A DNA stretch of 64,000 nt, from NCBI GenBank assembly GCA_905201915.1, contig CAJKQE010000003.1, forward strand, positions 1 through 64,000. Direction: 5' to 3'. The notes under the pieces were generated by a model. The model saw only the letters and a program-made list of their open reading frames with translations, ran no database searches and was not told the origin of the DNA. This DNA is from an uncultured Lachnospiraceae bacterium (GTDB lineage Bacteria > Bacillota > Clostridia > Lachnospirales > Lachnospiraceae). Below, one piece after another: positions 34,821 through 44,930 of this stretch (positions within the stretch are counted from its first letter, which is position 1; each line of letters opens with the position of its first letter). The position numbers and the translations under genes were made by a program.

Positions 34821-37067
34821 TTAAAAAAGACTTAATGTTTCACTTCCCACAATCTGTCCCATTTCTTCCAAAATAATTTGTACTCTGCCCGGCTCTACAG
34901 TAAATTTCATTTCAGAATCCCAAACTGCAAACGCTTCAAAAGGTAATAAAATTTTTACTTTTGTACTTTCTCCCTTTTTTAGCCATACTTTATGAAAACC
35001 TTTTAACTCTTTTACACGACGCACTACGCTTCCCTGCTCCCCTGCAATATATACAAGAGGTACTGCATAGCCATCCTGTGCACCGATATTTTTAATAGTC
35101 ATTTCTACCTCAATACCGTTTTTCTGAAGTTCCTCTATGGTTACATCTTTGTTTCCAAAAGATACGTCCTCATACTCAAAATTTGTATAACTCTTTCCAT
35201 ATCCGAATGTATATGCAGCTCCATCCGGTATATTATAGTAATGCATGCTTCGATAGGAATTCTTATAATTATAGTAAACCGGAAGCTGACCGCTACATCT
35301 TGGAAGAGATACAGGAAGTCTTCCTGAAGGATTTACGTCTCCGAATAAATTTTCTCCAATGGCTTTTCCGCCCTGCATACCCGGATAAAACGCATACAAA
35401 ACAGCATCTGATTTTTCTGCTATCGTGTCAAGAGCATAAGCTCTTCCACCAATAATTACAGTAATCACCTTAGAGCCGGTGGCAAATACCTTCTCTGCCA
35501 ACTCTCTCTGTACAGCAGGAAGGGCAACATCCGCAGTATCAACACCTTCTCCGCAGTCCATGGAAACACCATGTTCAGAAATCGCAGCTCCATTTGCGTC
35601 AAAAGAAACTTCTCCAAAACGGCTGGAAGAACCACCTAACACTAAGATAGTAATATCAGCTTGTTCTGCAAGCTTCACAGCCTCTACCTGTTCTTCCTTC
35701 GTGCCGTCAAAGACACCACAGCCTCTGGCATAAACCACATCATCTCCAAGATAAGAACGTACACCATCTAATACAGTGCTGCACTTCTCTCTTTTCACCT
35801 GTGGACTATAATCGCCCAACTGATTATAAACTGCATCAGCATTTGGTCCGATTACCGCAATTTTCCCTACTTCTTTTGAAAGAGGTAAAATCTGATTTCT
35901 GTTTTCCAGAAGGACAACGGACTCTCTGGCAATGTCTAAGGCTTGCGGATACTTTTCATAAGAATAATCTTCCAATTTCTGATTTTCATCTAAAAGAGGG
36001 TGTTTAAAAATTCCTCTTTTAATTTTTAATTCTAATACCCTAAGAACTGCTCTGTCAATATCTTCTTCTGTAATGTAGCCATTTTCAAGAGCCTCTTCCA
36101 AACGTCCATAAGCTTCATCCCACAGTCCAATATCCACACCTGCACGCAAAGCGGCAGCTGCCGAGTGAACACAATCACCTGTTACAACATTCAACTGGTC
36201 AATAGCACAGCCGTCTGCCATTACTACTCCCTCAAAGCCCATTTCATCTCTTAAAATATCTGTTAAAAGATGGCGGTTTGCATGGCAAAATACTCCATCA
36301 ATTTCATTATAAGCTGCCATAACACCGTCAACTCCCGCATCAGCACAGGCTTTCATTGCCGGAAGATGGATTTCCCGAAGTTCTCTCTCTCCGATTCTTG
36401 CTGCACTTGCATTGATACCTCCGGTACATTCACCCTGTGCGGCAAAATGTTTTGCTACTACGGAAACACCCTCATCTTGAACTGCTTTTACAACCTGTTC
36501 TGCCATTTTTGAGCAAAGATATGGGTCTTCTGAAAAACATTCTTCACTACGTCCCCAACGTGGATCTCTCACCACATCAAGCAGAGAAATCAATGCCAAA
36601 TCTACTCCCATCTCACGAAGCTGTTTACCACAAACACTATAAGCAGAATGAATCAATTCTGTATTAAAGGTTGCTCCCATATTCAGATTTACGGGAAGAA
36701 GATAGCTGTCAAGGGCTTGATGCCCATGAGGACATTCTGTGCTTAATAATGAGGGAATACGCAGTCTGGAATGTTCCAGAACGTATTCCTGCATCTTGTT
36801 GTATGCCTTTACGGCGTTTTCGCCGTAAAGACCATTTTCATAATTCTTCTGAGACCAGGGGTCTGCACGATAGAGACCGTACAAAGTTCCAAGCCCTCCG
36901 TACTTCTCTACTTCATCTTCAAACTCCTGACTAAAGGAGATTTCTTCCCCGTTTCTCTCATAGATACCAAAACCATAAAGTTTTTGATTTAACTGTCCAA
37001 TTTTTTCCTGCAGAGTCATTTTGTCAAGTAATTCTTTTGCCTCGGCACTGTAAGTATTTTTTTTCAT
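34821..37067 (-). CDS. Glycoside hydrolase family 3 beta-glycosidase
   Basis: A 748-aa cytoplasmic enzyme (no signal peptide). It has the GH3 N-terminal barrel with KHFAAQGE (206-213) and nucleophile D285 in GFEGVVMADG, the GH3 C-terminal alpha/beta domain (about 390-590, with AVIGPNAD), and a fibronectin type III-like domain at the end (about 640-748). The family includes beta-glucosidases, beta-xylosidases and N-acetylglucosaminidases; the KH-Asp/Glu pattern for the phosphorylase-type NagZ is not clear, so substrate is unassigned. Its neighbour GH38 suggests action on mannose-containing glycans. Its start overlaps the GH38 stop by 1 nt. Confidence 0.92.
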   Translation of the reverse strand: MKKNTYSAEAKELLDKMTLQEKIGQLNQKLYGFGIYERNGEEISFSQEFEDEVEKYGGLGTLYGLYRADPWSQKNYENGLYGENAVKAYNKMQEYVLEHSRLRIPSLLSTECPHGHQALDSYLLPVNLNMGATFNTELIHSAYSVCGKQLREMGVDLALISLLDVVRDPRWGRSEECFSEDPYLCSKMAEQVVKAVQDEGVSVVAKHFAAQGECTGGINASAARIGERELREIHLPAMKACADAGVDGVMAAYNEIDGVFCHANRHLLTDILRDEMGFEGVVMADGCAIDQLNVVTGDCVHSAAAALRAGVDIGLWDEAYGRLEEALENGYITEEDIDRAVLRVLELKIKRGIFKHPLLDENQKLEDYSYEKYPQALDIARESVVLLENRNQILPLSKEVGKIAVIGPNADAVYNQLGDYSPQVKREKCSTVLDGVRSYLGDDVVYARGCGVFDGTKEEQVEAVKLAEQADITILVLGGSSSRFGEVSFDANGAAISEHGVSMDCGEGVDTADVALPAVQRELAEKVFATGSKVITVIIGGRAYALDTIAEKSDAVLYAFYPGMQGGKAIGENLFGDVNPSGRLPVSLPRCSGQLPVYYNYKNSYRSMHYYNIPDGAAYTFGYGKSYTNFEYEDVSFGNKDVTIEELQKNGIEVEMTIKNIGAQDGYAVPLVYIAGEQGSVVRRVKELKGFHKVWLKKGESTKVKILLPFEAFAVWDSEMKFTVEPGRVQIILEEMGQIVGSETLSLF

Positions 37068-40000
37068 TATTTTAACCTCACCCTATAGGTCTTAATTTCA
37101 TAAGGTTTCACAGATACAGTAAAGCTGTTGCCGCAAGCCTCGATATCAGCCTCTTTTTCTTCCATAAGATTACATTCTTCTACACTTTCCAGCATTCCTT
37201 CAGCAAAAGTCAGAGTTGCTTTTGTCAGGCTGTTTTCACAGTCATAAAGTCTGACAATTATTCCATCGCCATTTTCTGCCGGTTTTACTGTTTCTATAAT
37301 AATATTATCTTTATCTGTAGAAATAAAGGATTTACCTGTATTTTTCAATTCTCCTTTTGTTGCATAGGCTGGCTGATTGAGTTTATAAGCTTCCTGTACA
37401 GTTCCTGCAGCAGACCACATTTCTTTATGTGGATATAAAGCATAAGTAAATACGTGTTCTTCCTGATCTGCAGTCTTATTTGGATCAATACCTGATTTAA
37501 TCAGTGTAAGAGCAATATTGCTGTCTTTTGCAGAGTAACCGTATTTACAGTCATTCAACAGACTGACGCCATAGTGACCTTCGGAAATATCCATCCATTT
37601 CTGTCCGCAGCTTTCAAATCTAGCTTCATCCCAGCTTGTATTTCCATGAATTTTTCTTTTCAGATTACCAAACTGTACTTCAAAAGTTGCCTCATCTGAG
37701 TGAATATTTACAGGGAAATGAACCTTCAGTAAATGCTGATGTTCTTTCCAGTCTACCCATGTAGAGAAATCAATTCTTCTGCTGTCTGCATAGAAATGAA
37801 TTTCCTGTTTAATAACAGAATTGCTGATTGTACGCTGAATTTCCAAAGTAGCACGTACAGGGCCTTCCTCTATCCACTGAATTTTATCTGCTTTTTCAGC
37901 ATCCCAGTATTTTTCGGAATAGTACATATCAATATCCCAGCAATCATAGTGCATTGGCTTGTCTTCATACATACGAAGGAGATTTCCCTTTTCTCCGGCT
38001 TTTAATACTTCGCGGTCACACTCTTTGTCATAAATAGAAGTAAACAGACCGTTTTCATCAATAGAAATACGATAAAACGGAGTTTCTATTCCATTTTCTG
38101 TAATCTGAATTCTGGAAGCTTCTTCCTTAACAGTATCTAAAAGCTGTAAAGTTTTTCCGCCTTTTGCAGGAATATCTGTAATATATGCAACTGCTCCCTG
38201 AGCTGTTTCCTGTACCGGATAAATCTTACCGCTTTCATCAGTCAATGCTGCTGCATGGCAATCGCCTAAGCTTACAACATCATTTCTATCAAATCCTAAT
38301 GTATTAAATACACTGATTTTATCCTGTCCGCCATCCATAAGAAGATTTAATTTTTCTGCAATCATTTCTTCCAGACGACTTTCAATTTCTGCATATTCTT
38401 TCTTAGTTACTTCGTATACTTCTGCAATAGAAGAACCTGGTAAAATATCATGGAACTGGTTCAGAAGAACTGTTCTCCAGATTTTATCCATTTCTTCTTT
38501 TTCACTTGTTCCTGTAAGCACTTCTAATAATTCTGCATCCATTAAAAGCTGCTCACATCTGCGGTTAGAGCGTTTATTTCTTCCCATAGAAGTATAAGTT
38601 CCTCTGTGGTATTCGAAATAAAGTTCTCCTTCCCATACAGGCAGGCTCTTATTTCCTTCCACACGCTCCTCAAGCTCTTCGAAATAATTTCCGGCAAACT
38701 CCTGACGTACCTTTGGAATTCCACGAATGCCTTTTTCCATACGTTTAGAAGTTTCCAACATTTCTCTTGTAGGGCCGCCGCCACCATCGCCATATCCAAA
38801 GGCAATCAGAATATCATTATTAATATCCTTGTTCTGATAGCGATGCCATCCGCCCAAAATAGCGTCTGGATGCAACATACCATTATAAGTTGTAAAGAAA
38901 TCAGCTTCACTCTGTCCTACACCTAAAGTAGTAATCAGATGAGTGAAAATTTCACTTCCGTCAATTCCTCTCCACATCATTGTGTCATAAGGAACTTTAT
39001 TAATCTGATTCCATGCCAGTTTTGTAGTCATGAAGTATTTAATACCGCTCTTCTTCATAATCTGAGGAAGTGCTCCTGAATATCCAAATACATCCGGAAG
39101 CCATAAAATACGGCTGTCAATGCCAAATTCATCTTTAAAGAACTTCTTTCCGTAAAGGAACTGACGCACCAGTGACTCACCGCTTGTTAAATTACAGTCA
39201 GCTTCTACCCACATTCCGCCTTCCGGTTCCCATCTGCCTTCTTTTACACGCTCTTTAATCTTTTCATAAGTTTCCGGATATCTTTCTTTCAAAAATTGAT
39301 ACAGAGCCGGCTGACTGGACATAAATTTATATTCTGGATATTCATCCATATATTTCAGTACTGTGGAAAAACTTCTCGCAACTTTTTCTCTTGTCTGTGC
39401 CACTGTCCAAAGCCATGCCACGTCAATATGTGTATGTCCGATACAAGAAGCAATAACATCCTCGTATCCACTCATATCTTCATATAATGCTTTTTGAATA
39501 TAGTTATGAGCTTCTTCTATAGACTGATAAAATTCTTCAGAATAAGGAGTACGTAAATCCAAGAGATTAACTGTATTATTCAGGATTGTACGCAAATCCT
39601 TTCTCACTTTATCGTCTTCCTGCATTCTGGAAAATCCCTGAAGTGGAACAACAATATCATAATAAATCTCATTAATTGTTTCATCTACTTCTACTGTTTC
39701 CATTGTAAAGGTCAGTTCAGCGAACATAACACCTGTGTATCCCTGTAAATCAATAGTATAGGTTTCACCCTCTTTTGCACATCTTTCCAACATTACTGTC
39801 TGATGATTCAAATCCATTCCCTGTGTCATCTGTCCGTTTACAAACAACAAAAATTGTGGATTTTTTGCGTAATCCCAATGGTCTACCTGTGTTGCCACCT
39901 TGAGATAAAGAGTTTTTCCATCCATACTCTTCGGAACAGTATATTCTGCTCTGAACCAATAATGTTCATCCGGTCCATACCAATGCATAGTCTTGCTGTC

Positions 40001-40156
40001 AAACTCTTCCCATGGTTCTGCTGACTGATCTGCTTCATGAGGGTAAAAATATAATCCCTTCTTATAAACAACTCCCTTTACCGGCTCTTTCTTTACAAAA
40101 GCTAATTCTTTTAATTCATTGCATATTACGGAAATTCTGTCTTCAATAAATCTCAT
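37067..40156 (-). CDS. Glycoside hydrolase family 38 alpha-mannosidase
   Basis: A 1,029-aa cytoplasmic enzyme. The zinc-binding start GHTHIDVAWLWTV (H241, D245) and nucleophile D320 in GMWVEADCN match GH38. An N-terminal beta-rich region (50-160) and a large C-terminal beta-sandwich (650-1029) are standard for the bacterial family. It would remove alpha-mannosyl residues from imported oligosaccharides, such as N-glycan fragments. The ATG follows AAGGAG at a long spacing of 12 nt. The coupled GH3 gene and downstream PMM/PMI genes form a catabolic unit. A palindromic element and a terminator lie between it and the GH130 gene. Confidence 0.93.
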   Translation of the reverse strand: MRFIEDRISVICNELKELAFVKKEPVKGVVYKKGLYFYPHEADQSAEPWEEFDSKTMHWYGPDEHYWFRAEYTVPKSMDGKTLYLKVATQVDHWDYAKNPQFLLFVNGQMTQGMDLNHQTVMLERCAKEGETYTIDLQGYTGVMFAELTFTMETVEVDETINEIYYDIVVPLQGFSRMQEDDKVRKDLRTILNNTVNLLDLRTPYSEEFYQSIEEAHNYIQKALYEDMSGYEDVIASCIGHTHIDVAWLWTVAQTREKVARSFSTVLKYMDEYPEYKFMSSQPALYQFLKERYPETYEKIKERVKEGRWEPEGGMWVEADCNLTSGESLVRQFLYGKKFFKDEFGIDSRILWLPDVFGYSGALPQIMKKSGIKYFMTTKLAWNQINKVPYDTMMWRGIDGSEIFTHLITTLGVGQSEADFFTTYNGMLHPDAILGGWHRYQNKDINNDILIAFGYGDGGGGPTREMLETSKRMEKGIRGIPKVRQEFAGNYFEELEERVEGNKSLPVWEGELYFEYHRGTYTSMGRNKRSNRRCEQLLMDAELLEVLTGTSEKEEMDKIWRTVLLNQFHDILPGSSIAEVYEVTKKEYAEIESRLEEMIAEKLNLLMDGGQDKISVFNTLGFDRNDVVSLGDCHAAALTDESGKIYPVQETAQGAVAYITDIPAKGGKTLQLLDTVKEEASRIQITENGIETPFYRISIDENGLFTSIYDKECDREVLKAGEKGNLLRMYEDKPMHYDCWDIDMYYSEKYWDAEKADKIQWIEEGPVRATLEIQRTISNSVIKQEIHFYADSRRIDFSTWVDWKEHQHLLKVHFPVNIHSDEATFEVQFGNLKRKIHGNTSWDEARFESCGQKWMDISEGHYGVSLLNDCKYGYSAKDSNIALTLIKSGIDPNKTADQEEHVFTYALYPHKEMWSAAGTVQEAYKLNQPAYATKGELKNTGKSFISTDKDNIIIETVKPAENGDGIIVRLYDCENSLTKATLTFAEGMLESVEECNLMEEKEADIEACGNSFTVSVKPYEIKTYRVRLK

Positions 40157-40204
40157 GCGCTCGCGTCACTCCTTATACCTATTATTTCTCCTTACGGAGG
40201 GTTT

Positions 40205-40331
40205 GCATCTGGGAATATCAATACATTTTCGGCGAATTTGTCGAGCACGCTTTGAGATTACAAGCTCAAAGTAAGCGCAGACTGAGCGTAAAATGTATTG
40301 ATATCCTCAAGATGAAAATGCTCCCAGATGC
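40205..40331. repeat. Nested palindromic intergenic element
   Basis: Three nested inverted repeats centre near 40260: GCATCTGGGA (40205-40214) with TCCCAGATGC (40322-40331); ATATCAATACATTTT (40215-40229) with AAAATGTATTGATAT (40290-40304); and CTTTGAG (40250-40256) with CTCAAAG (40265-40271). The outermost right arm doubles as one arm of the adjacent terminator. It could be a REP/MITE-like extragenic palindrome or an RNA element in the gap before the GH38 gene. No second copy was noticed in the window. Confidence 0.6.
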
Positions 40332-40351
40332 ATCTAATGCACCTGGGAGCA
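40315..40351 (-). terminator. Terminator after GH130 gene
   Basis: Minus strand TGCTCCCAGGTGCAT (40351-40337) pairs with ATGCATCTGGGAGCA (40333-40319) over 15 bp with one G-U, loop TAG, then TTTTC. A weaker inverted repeat CCTGTTG/CAACAGG (40356-40379) sits between it and the GH130 stop. Confidence 0.8.
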
Positions 40352-40383
40352 CTTTCCTGTTGTGAAACTATCCAACAGGTTCA

Positions 40384-41370
40384 TTAAAAAGCATTTTCTT
40401 TAATATATTTTAACATATCATCAACAGTTGTAAAGGCAAGACCTGTAACTGTATCTGCACAACCATAATAAATGGCAATTCTTCCTGTATCAGCATCTGT
40501 AAGAGTTGCACATGGGAATACTACGTTCGGTACATCTCCTACACATTCATATAATTCGTAAGGTCCTAATACATAAGCTTTAGAACGTGCAATTACTTTC
40601 CATGGCTCATTTAAGTCTAAAAGTGCTGCACCCATACGGTATACAAATCCGTTACATGTGTTGATAACACCGTGGTAAATCAATAACCATCCTTCATCTG
40701 TCTCAATCGGAACAGGACCCGGACCAATCTTTGTAGACTGCCATGCTGAGATATCGCCTTTTTCTGTGGACATTACATGTCTGTGGTGTCCCCAGTATTC
40801 CAAATCAGGGCTCTGACTGCAGAAGATATCACCGAATGGTGTATGTCCTGTATCACTTGGTCTGCTCAGCATCATATAATTTCCATTGATTTTTCTTGGG
40901 AAAAGCACACCATTTCTGTTATATGGTAAAAATGCGTTTTCTAACTGATGGAAAGTCTTAAAATCAAAAGTATAAGCTACACCGATTGTTGGGCCATGAT
41001 ATCCGTTACACCATGTGATGTAGTATCTGTCTTCGATAAAGCAGACACGTGGGTCATAACGATATTCTCTCTTTGTAACTTCAGAATCACCTTCAAAAGT
41101 AATTGGTTCATGGTTAATTTCCCAGTGGATACCATCTTTTGAAAATCCTGCAAAGATATCCATACTTACACATTTACTGTCGCATCTGAATACACCTGCA
41201 AATCCATCTTCAAAAGGTACCACAGCACTGTTGAAAATACTGTTAGAGCTTGGAATATCATTGCGGTTAATGATTGGATTTTGTGTGTATCTCCAAATCG
41301 GCATGTTATAATTTTCAGGCTTTTCCTGCCATGGAATATTTTTTAATGAATTTCCAATAATCTTTGACAT
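40384..41370 (-). CDS. Glycoside hydrolase family 130 beta-mannoside phosphorylase
   Basis: A 328-aa five-bladed beta-propeller enzyme of GH130. The conserved segment [20 protein letters not shown] (101-120) carries the catalytic D106. [22 protein letters not shown] and VFPCATL are further family segments. GH130 phosphorylases split beta-mannosides with phosphate to give alpha-mannose-1-phosphate; known substrates are beta-1,4-mannobiose, mannosylglucose and Man-GlcNAc of N-glycan cores. The exact substrate is not decided here. It ends the operon behind the importer, and the downstream operon encodes mutase and isomerase that would use its product. Confidence 0.92.
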   Translation of the reverse strand: MSKIIGNSLKNIPWQEKPENYNMPIWRYTQNPIINRNDIPSSNSIFNSAVVPFEDGFAGVFRCDSKCVSMDIFAGFSKDGIHWEINHEPITFEGDSEVTKREYRYDPRVCFIEDRYYITWCNGYHGPTIGVAYTFDFKTFHQLENAFLPYNRNGVLFPRKINGNYMMLSRPSDTGHTPFGDIFCSQSPDLEYWGHHRHVMSTEKGDISAWQSTKIGPGPVPIETDEGWLLIYHGVINTCNGFVYRMGAALLDLNEPWKVIARSKAYVLGPYELYECVGDVPNVVFPCATLTDADTGRIAIYYGCADTVTGLAFTTVDDMLKYIKENAF

Positions 41371-41390
41371 TTGTCCTCCTCGTCAGAACA

Positions 41391-41421
41391 GGGGCATCCT
41401 CCATTCCTCAGAAAATGCCCC
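41391..41421 (-). other. Intercistronic hairpin after binding-protein gene
   Basis: GGGGCAT (41391-41397) and ATGCCCC (41415-41421) form a stem in the gap between the binding-protein and GH130 genes. No U-tract follows, so it may stabilise the upstream message and give the binding protein higher expression. Confidence 0.45.
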
Positions 41422-41471
41422 ACTCCTTATATTCTCAGTTAATTTAGTAACTTTGTTTTATCGATACTGAA

Positions 41472-42923
41472 TTATTTTGCAGCGTCAATCTGTTTCTGTG
41501 CTTCTGCACGAATTGTTTCCCAACCTGCTGTTTCCAGTTCGCTTTCGATTGTCTTAATCAGTTCTCTTGGATCCTGAGCGCCTGTGAAGAATTCTGAATA
41601 GTATTTTTCATATACGGCACGGCAGTTTGCAAGTTCTGTTTCAATCTTAGATGTATCAAGGTTAAATCCAAGTAATACAGATGGTGTTGCATTTTCATTT
41701 AATTCTTTAACTTCATCCCACTGGTTGAATGTTTCGATTGCCTGCTGAGTTACATTAAAGAATGTACCCTGTGTATAACCAGCCATTCCCCAGTCTGTAG
41801 TTAATCTGTTAACTTTTCCGTCATCTGTGTATTCGAAGTCAGAACCTTCTACACCATAGTAGAATAAGTCACGTACTTTAGAATCTGTATTAACTAAGTT
41901 TAATAACTGTAAAGCTTTTTCTGGGTTTTTGCATCCTGAGTAAATACCATTAATAGAACCACGTACTGTTGTGTTGGAAACTACAGTATCACCATATTTT
42001 ACTGCTACACAATTGTTGATACCATTGTTTGGTCCCCATGTAGTAGTTGCAGCGCCACTCCATCCCTGTGCTGCAAAGAATGTTCTGTATTTGTTAGAGT
42101 CATCAGCTGTTGGTGCATCACCATTAATAAGTCCTTCTTTGTACATTTTGTGAATGATATCAAGGTTTGCTAAAATGTCTTCATCTGCTAATGGGTTTAC
42201 AACTGTCTTAGATTCATCTGTGTATTTAACACCTAATACAGGTAAACTTGCACTTAAGTCATCAAATCCAAGGTTAACAAGGAAGTTTGCACCGTTTTTA
42301 GACATGTAGTATGGTGCTGTTCCTTCGCCTTCTTTAATTGTTTTTAATGCATCATACAGAGAATTGAAGTCAGTGATTGCATTAACATCAATGCTGTATT
42401 TATCTGCCATATCCTGATCCCAAACAAAGTATTCTGTAAGGGAACTATCTTTGTAAGATGGAACACCATAAATTTTTCCATCAACTTTCATTGCTGTCCA
42501 GTAATCTTCTGGAATCATTTCATACAAGTCAGATGCTTCTTTTGGTAACATTTCTGTTAAGTCCATTAAAGAACCATTTGCGATTTCTGCATTGTAACGT
42601 GTCTGGTCTGTGAAGAGAATATCAAAATATTCACCAGAGTTTGTGATAACACTTCTTCTGTTATCCCAGTCACCCCATGGAACGATTTCCATTTCTACAT
42701 TTACACCGATTTTTTCTTCCAGGTATGGATTAATCTGTTTCAGCCATTCGTCGTAATTCTTAGGCATACCATTTCCTACCTGAATCCATTTTAATGTTAC
42801 AACATCACTTGAGCTTTCACCTTTTTTAGCTTCTTCCTTTTTGCCATCTGAACCGCAGCCTGCTAACAGCCCCATACTCATTGCAGCTACAAGTCCTAAT
42901 GCAACAACTTGTCTTTTTTTCAT
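41472..42923 (-). CDS. Sugar ABC transporter substrate-binding lipoprotein
   Basis: A 483-aa family 1 extracellular solute-binding protein with lipobox LLAGC (Cys23) and GSDGKKEEAKKGESSS linker. The body has the two-domain pattern including WGDWDNRRSVITNSGEYFDILFTD (near 85-110). Its permease partners are LplB/MalG-like, which places it among importers of complex oligosaccharides. The GH130 and GH38 neighbours point to mannosides. It sits between the permeases and the GH130 gene. Hairpins on both sides of the gene may set its higher expression. Confidence 0.9.
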   Translation of the reverse strand: MKKRQVVALGLVAAMSMGLLAGCGSDGKKEEAKKGESSSDVVTLKWIQVGNGMPKNYDEWLKQINPYLEEKIGVNVEMEIVPWGDWDNRRSVITNSGEYFDILFTDQTRYNAEIANGSLMDLTEMLPKEASDLYEMIPEDYWTAMKVDGKIYGVPSYKDSSLTEYFVWDQDMADKYSIDVNAITDFNSLYDALKTIKEGEGTAPYYMSKNGANFLVNLGFDDLSASLPVLGVKYTDESKTVVNPLADEDILANLDIIHKMYKEGLINGDAPTADDSNKYRTFFAAQGWSGAATTTWGPNNGINNCVAVKYGDTVVSNTTVRGSINGIYSGCKNPEKALQLLNLVNTDSKVRDLFYYGVEGSDFEYTDDGKVNRLTTDWGMAGYTQGTFFNVTQQAIETFNQWDEVKELNENATPSVLLGFNLDTSKIETELANCRAVYEKYYSEFFTGAQDPRELIKTIESELETAGWETIRAEAQKQIDAAK

Positions 42924-42965
42924 TGTAAAATATCCTCCTTTTAGAATTTTTAATTTTTAATTTCA

Positions 42966-42989
42966 CCGGAAGCCGGATATTGCTTCCGG
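42966..42989 (-). other. Intercistronic hairpin before binding-protein gene
   Basis: CCGGAAGC (42966-42973) and GCTTCCGG (42982-42989) form a perfect 8-bp stem with an 8-nt loop between the permease and binding-protein genes. It is a processing or stabilising element candidate; the following tract (minus strand TGAAATTAAAAATT) is not a good terminator tail. Confidence 0.45.
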
Positions 42990-43008
42990 AAAATATCGTC
43001 TCATTATA

Positions 43009-43947
43009 TCAGCCTTTTACAGCTCCTACTGTAAGACCTGAAATAAAGTATTTCTGGAAGAACGGATAGCAGCATGCGATTGGAACGATAATAATCACTG
43101 CCATTGCCATTCTCGCACCTTCTTTTGGCATAGAGTTTATATACTCAGTCATACTAACTCCAAGCGCCGGATTGCTTAACATAGCCTGCATATTTCTTTC
43201 GAAGTGATCCAACAATGCCTGTAAAGAATACAGAGATGAATCAGTAATATACAGAGATGACTGGAACCAGTCATTCCAATAACCAAATGTAAGGAACAAA
43301 GCGATTGTTGCCAACAGTGGTTTTGACAGTGGCAAAGCAATCTTTCCGAAAATCTGGAACTGTGTAGCTCCGTCAATCTGTGCGGACTCAATAACAGATT
43401 CCGGTATATTTGTTCTAAAGAATGTCTTACAAATAACTACATTAAATGAAGATACACACAACGGAAGGATTAACGCCCACATAGTGTCTTTCAAATGCAT
43501 AAACTGTGTATTTACTACGTAAGAAGAAATCATACCACCGTTGAAAACCATAGGAATGAAAACTAACATAGTAAAGAAGTTATTCAGCTTGTAGCTACGT
43601 CTGGAAATAACGTATCCCATTAAAGTTGTCAGAGCAACACCTAATGCAGTACCAACTGCTGTTACGATTACGGAAACTCCAAGAGCATCAATAATCATGG
43701 AAATTTCACGACCTAAGAATTTGTAAGCATCTAATGAAAACACTTCCGGAATAAAACGATAACCATTCTGCGCAATAGATTCTTCAGATGAAACGGAAAT
43801 CATGAAAACAAAAAATACCGGAATAATACAAATCAATGCCAATAGGATAAATATAATGTTAAAAATTGCGTTAGTGCCTCCGGAAATTCTATTCAATTTT
43901 GAAGACTCTGCAAGATCTAAATCTTTTTTATTTTTCGCCATTTTCAC
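43009..43947 (-). CDS. Carbohydrate ABC transporter permease (MalG/LplC-like)
   Basis: A 312-aa permease with six predicted TM helices. The cytoplasmic loop that contacts the ATPase is ESAQIDGATQFQIFGKIALPLSKP (near 190-213), with the EAA-x3-G pattern altered to SAQIDGA. The long N-terminus and the YFISGLTVGAVKG end are typical of LplC. It follows the LplB-like gene by 5 nt. No ATPase gene accompanies this importer; the MsmK-type ATPase at 53082 is a candidate partner. Confidence 0.92.
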   Translation of the reverse strand: MKMAKNKKDLDLAESSKLNRISGGTNAIFNIIFILLALICIIPVFFVFMISVSSEESIAQNGYRFIPEVFSLDAYKFLGREISMIIDALGVSVIVTAVGTALGVALTTLMGYVISRRSYKLNNFFTMLVFIPMVFNGGMISSYVVNTQFMHLKDTMWALILPLCVSSFNVVICKTFFRTNIPESVIESAQIDGATQFQIFGKIALPLSKPLLATIALFLTFGYWNDWFQSSLYITDSSLYSLQALLDHFERNMQAMLSNPALGVSMTEYINSMPKEGARMAMAVIIIVPIACCYPFFQKYFISGLTVGAVKG

Positions 43948-43952
43948 ACCTC

Positions 43953-44912
43953 CTATATAATTGCACTGTCTTCGTCTAATTTTCGCACAATTGCATTAGC
44001 TACTAAAATAGTAATACAACATGCTACAGACTGGAAGAAGGTTACTGCTGAAGTCATACCGATTGGTGTTGAAGACTGCAGCATATTAAATACCTGTGTA
44101 TCGATAGTAGCCGTAGTATTGAAGATAGAACCGGTAGCTCCCTGAGACAACTGGAAGAATAATCCAAAGTCTGAGTAGAATACTTTACCTACATTCAAGA
44201 TAAACATCATGATGATAACATTTTTTAAACAAGGCAGTGTAATGTATCTTACCTGCTGACGTTTATTTGCACCATCCATAACAGCTGCTTCGTATAAAGT
44301 AGTATCGATTCCTGAAATACTGGATAAATAAATAACCATATTGTATCCTGTACTCTTCCACAGATACATAAAAATCAAAATAGCCGGCCATACACTCGCT
44401 TTCATGTACCACTGAACTGGCTCATTTCCACCGTCACGTAACATAGTGTTAATCAAACCATTGTCCTGATTTAAGAAAGCATCTAAGAAATAAGATGCTA
44501 CAACCCATGACATAAAGTATGGGAAGAACATTAATGTCTGGTACACTTTGGAAGCTCTTTTATTGTGTAATAAGCTAATCATAATCGCAAATCCTACGGA
44601 AAGGATCATTCCAAGTATAATAAATGCTAAGTTATAGAGAATTGTGTTTCTTAAAATAACAAACAAGTCATTGGACTTTATTAAGAATTCAAAGTTTTTA
44701 AAGCCTGACCAGTCACTATGAAAAACATTGTAAATAAAGCTTTCTCCAGCAGTTACTCTGTAATTCTTAAATGCAATGATTAAACCAAACATTGGCAAAA
44801 AGCAGAATAAAATATACCAAACTGCTGTTGGAAGCGCCAGAATAGTCAGTTCCGTATCGTTTTTTGTCCAACGATTTTTCTTTCTGAGTTTTTTTTCTTT
44901 TTTCAACTCCAT
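43953..44912 (-). CDS. Carbohydrate ABC transporter permease (LplB-like)
   Basis: A 319-aa permease with six TM helices. The ATPase-contact loop is YEAAVMDGANKRQQVRYITLPCLKN (about 214-238), a canonical EAA motif. The protein begins MELKKEKKLRKKNRWTKNDTE and includes NYRVTAGESFIYNVFHSDWSGFKNFEFL, typical of LplB. It is coupled with the MalG/LplC-like permease. Its gene is 18 nt after the LacI gene, so regulator and importer share one transcript. Confidence 0.92.
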   Translation of the reverse strand: MELKKEKKLRKKNRWTKNDTELTILALPTAVWYILFCFLPMFGLIIAFKNYRVTAGESFIYNVFHSDWSGFKNFEFLIKSNDLFVILRNTILYNLAFIILGMILSVGFAIMISLLHNKRASKVYQTLMFFPYFMSWVVASYFLDAFLNQDNGLINTMLRDGGNEPVQWYMKASVWPAILIFMYLWKSTGYNMVIYLSSISGIDTTLYEAAVMDGANKRQQVRYITLPCLKNVIIMMFILNVGKVFYSDFGLFFQLSQGATGSIFNTTATIDTQVFNMLQSSTPIGMTSAVTFFQSVACCITILVANAIVRKLDEDSAII

Positions 44913-44930
44913 TCCTCCTTATCTTTTAGT

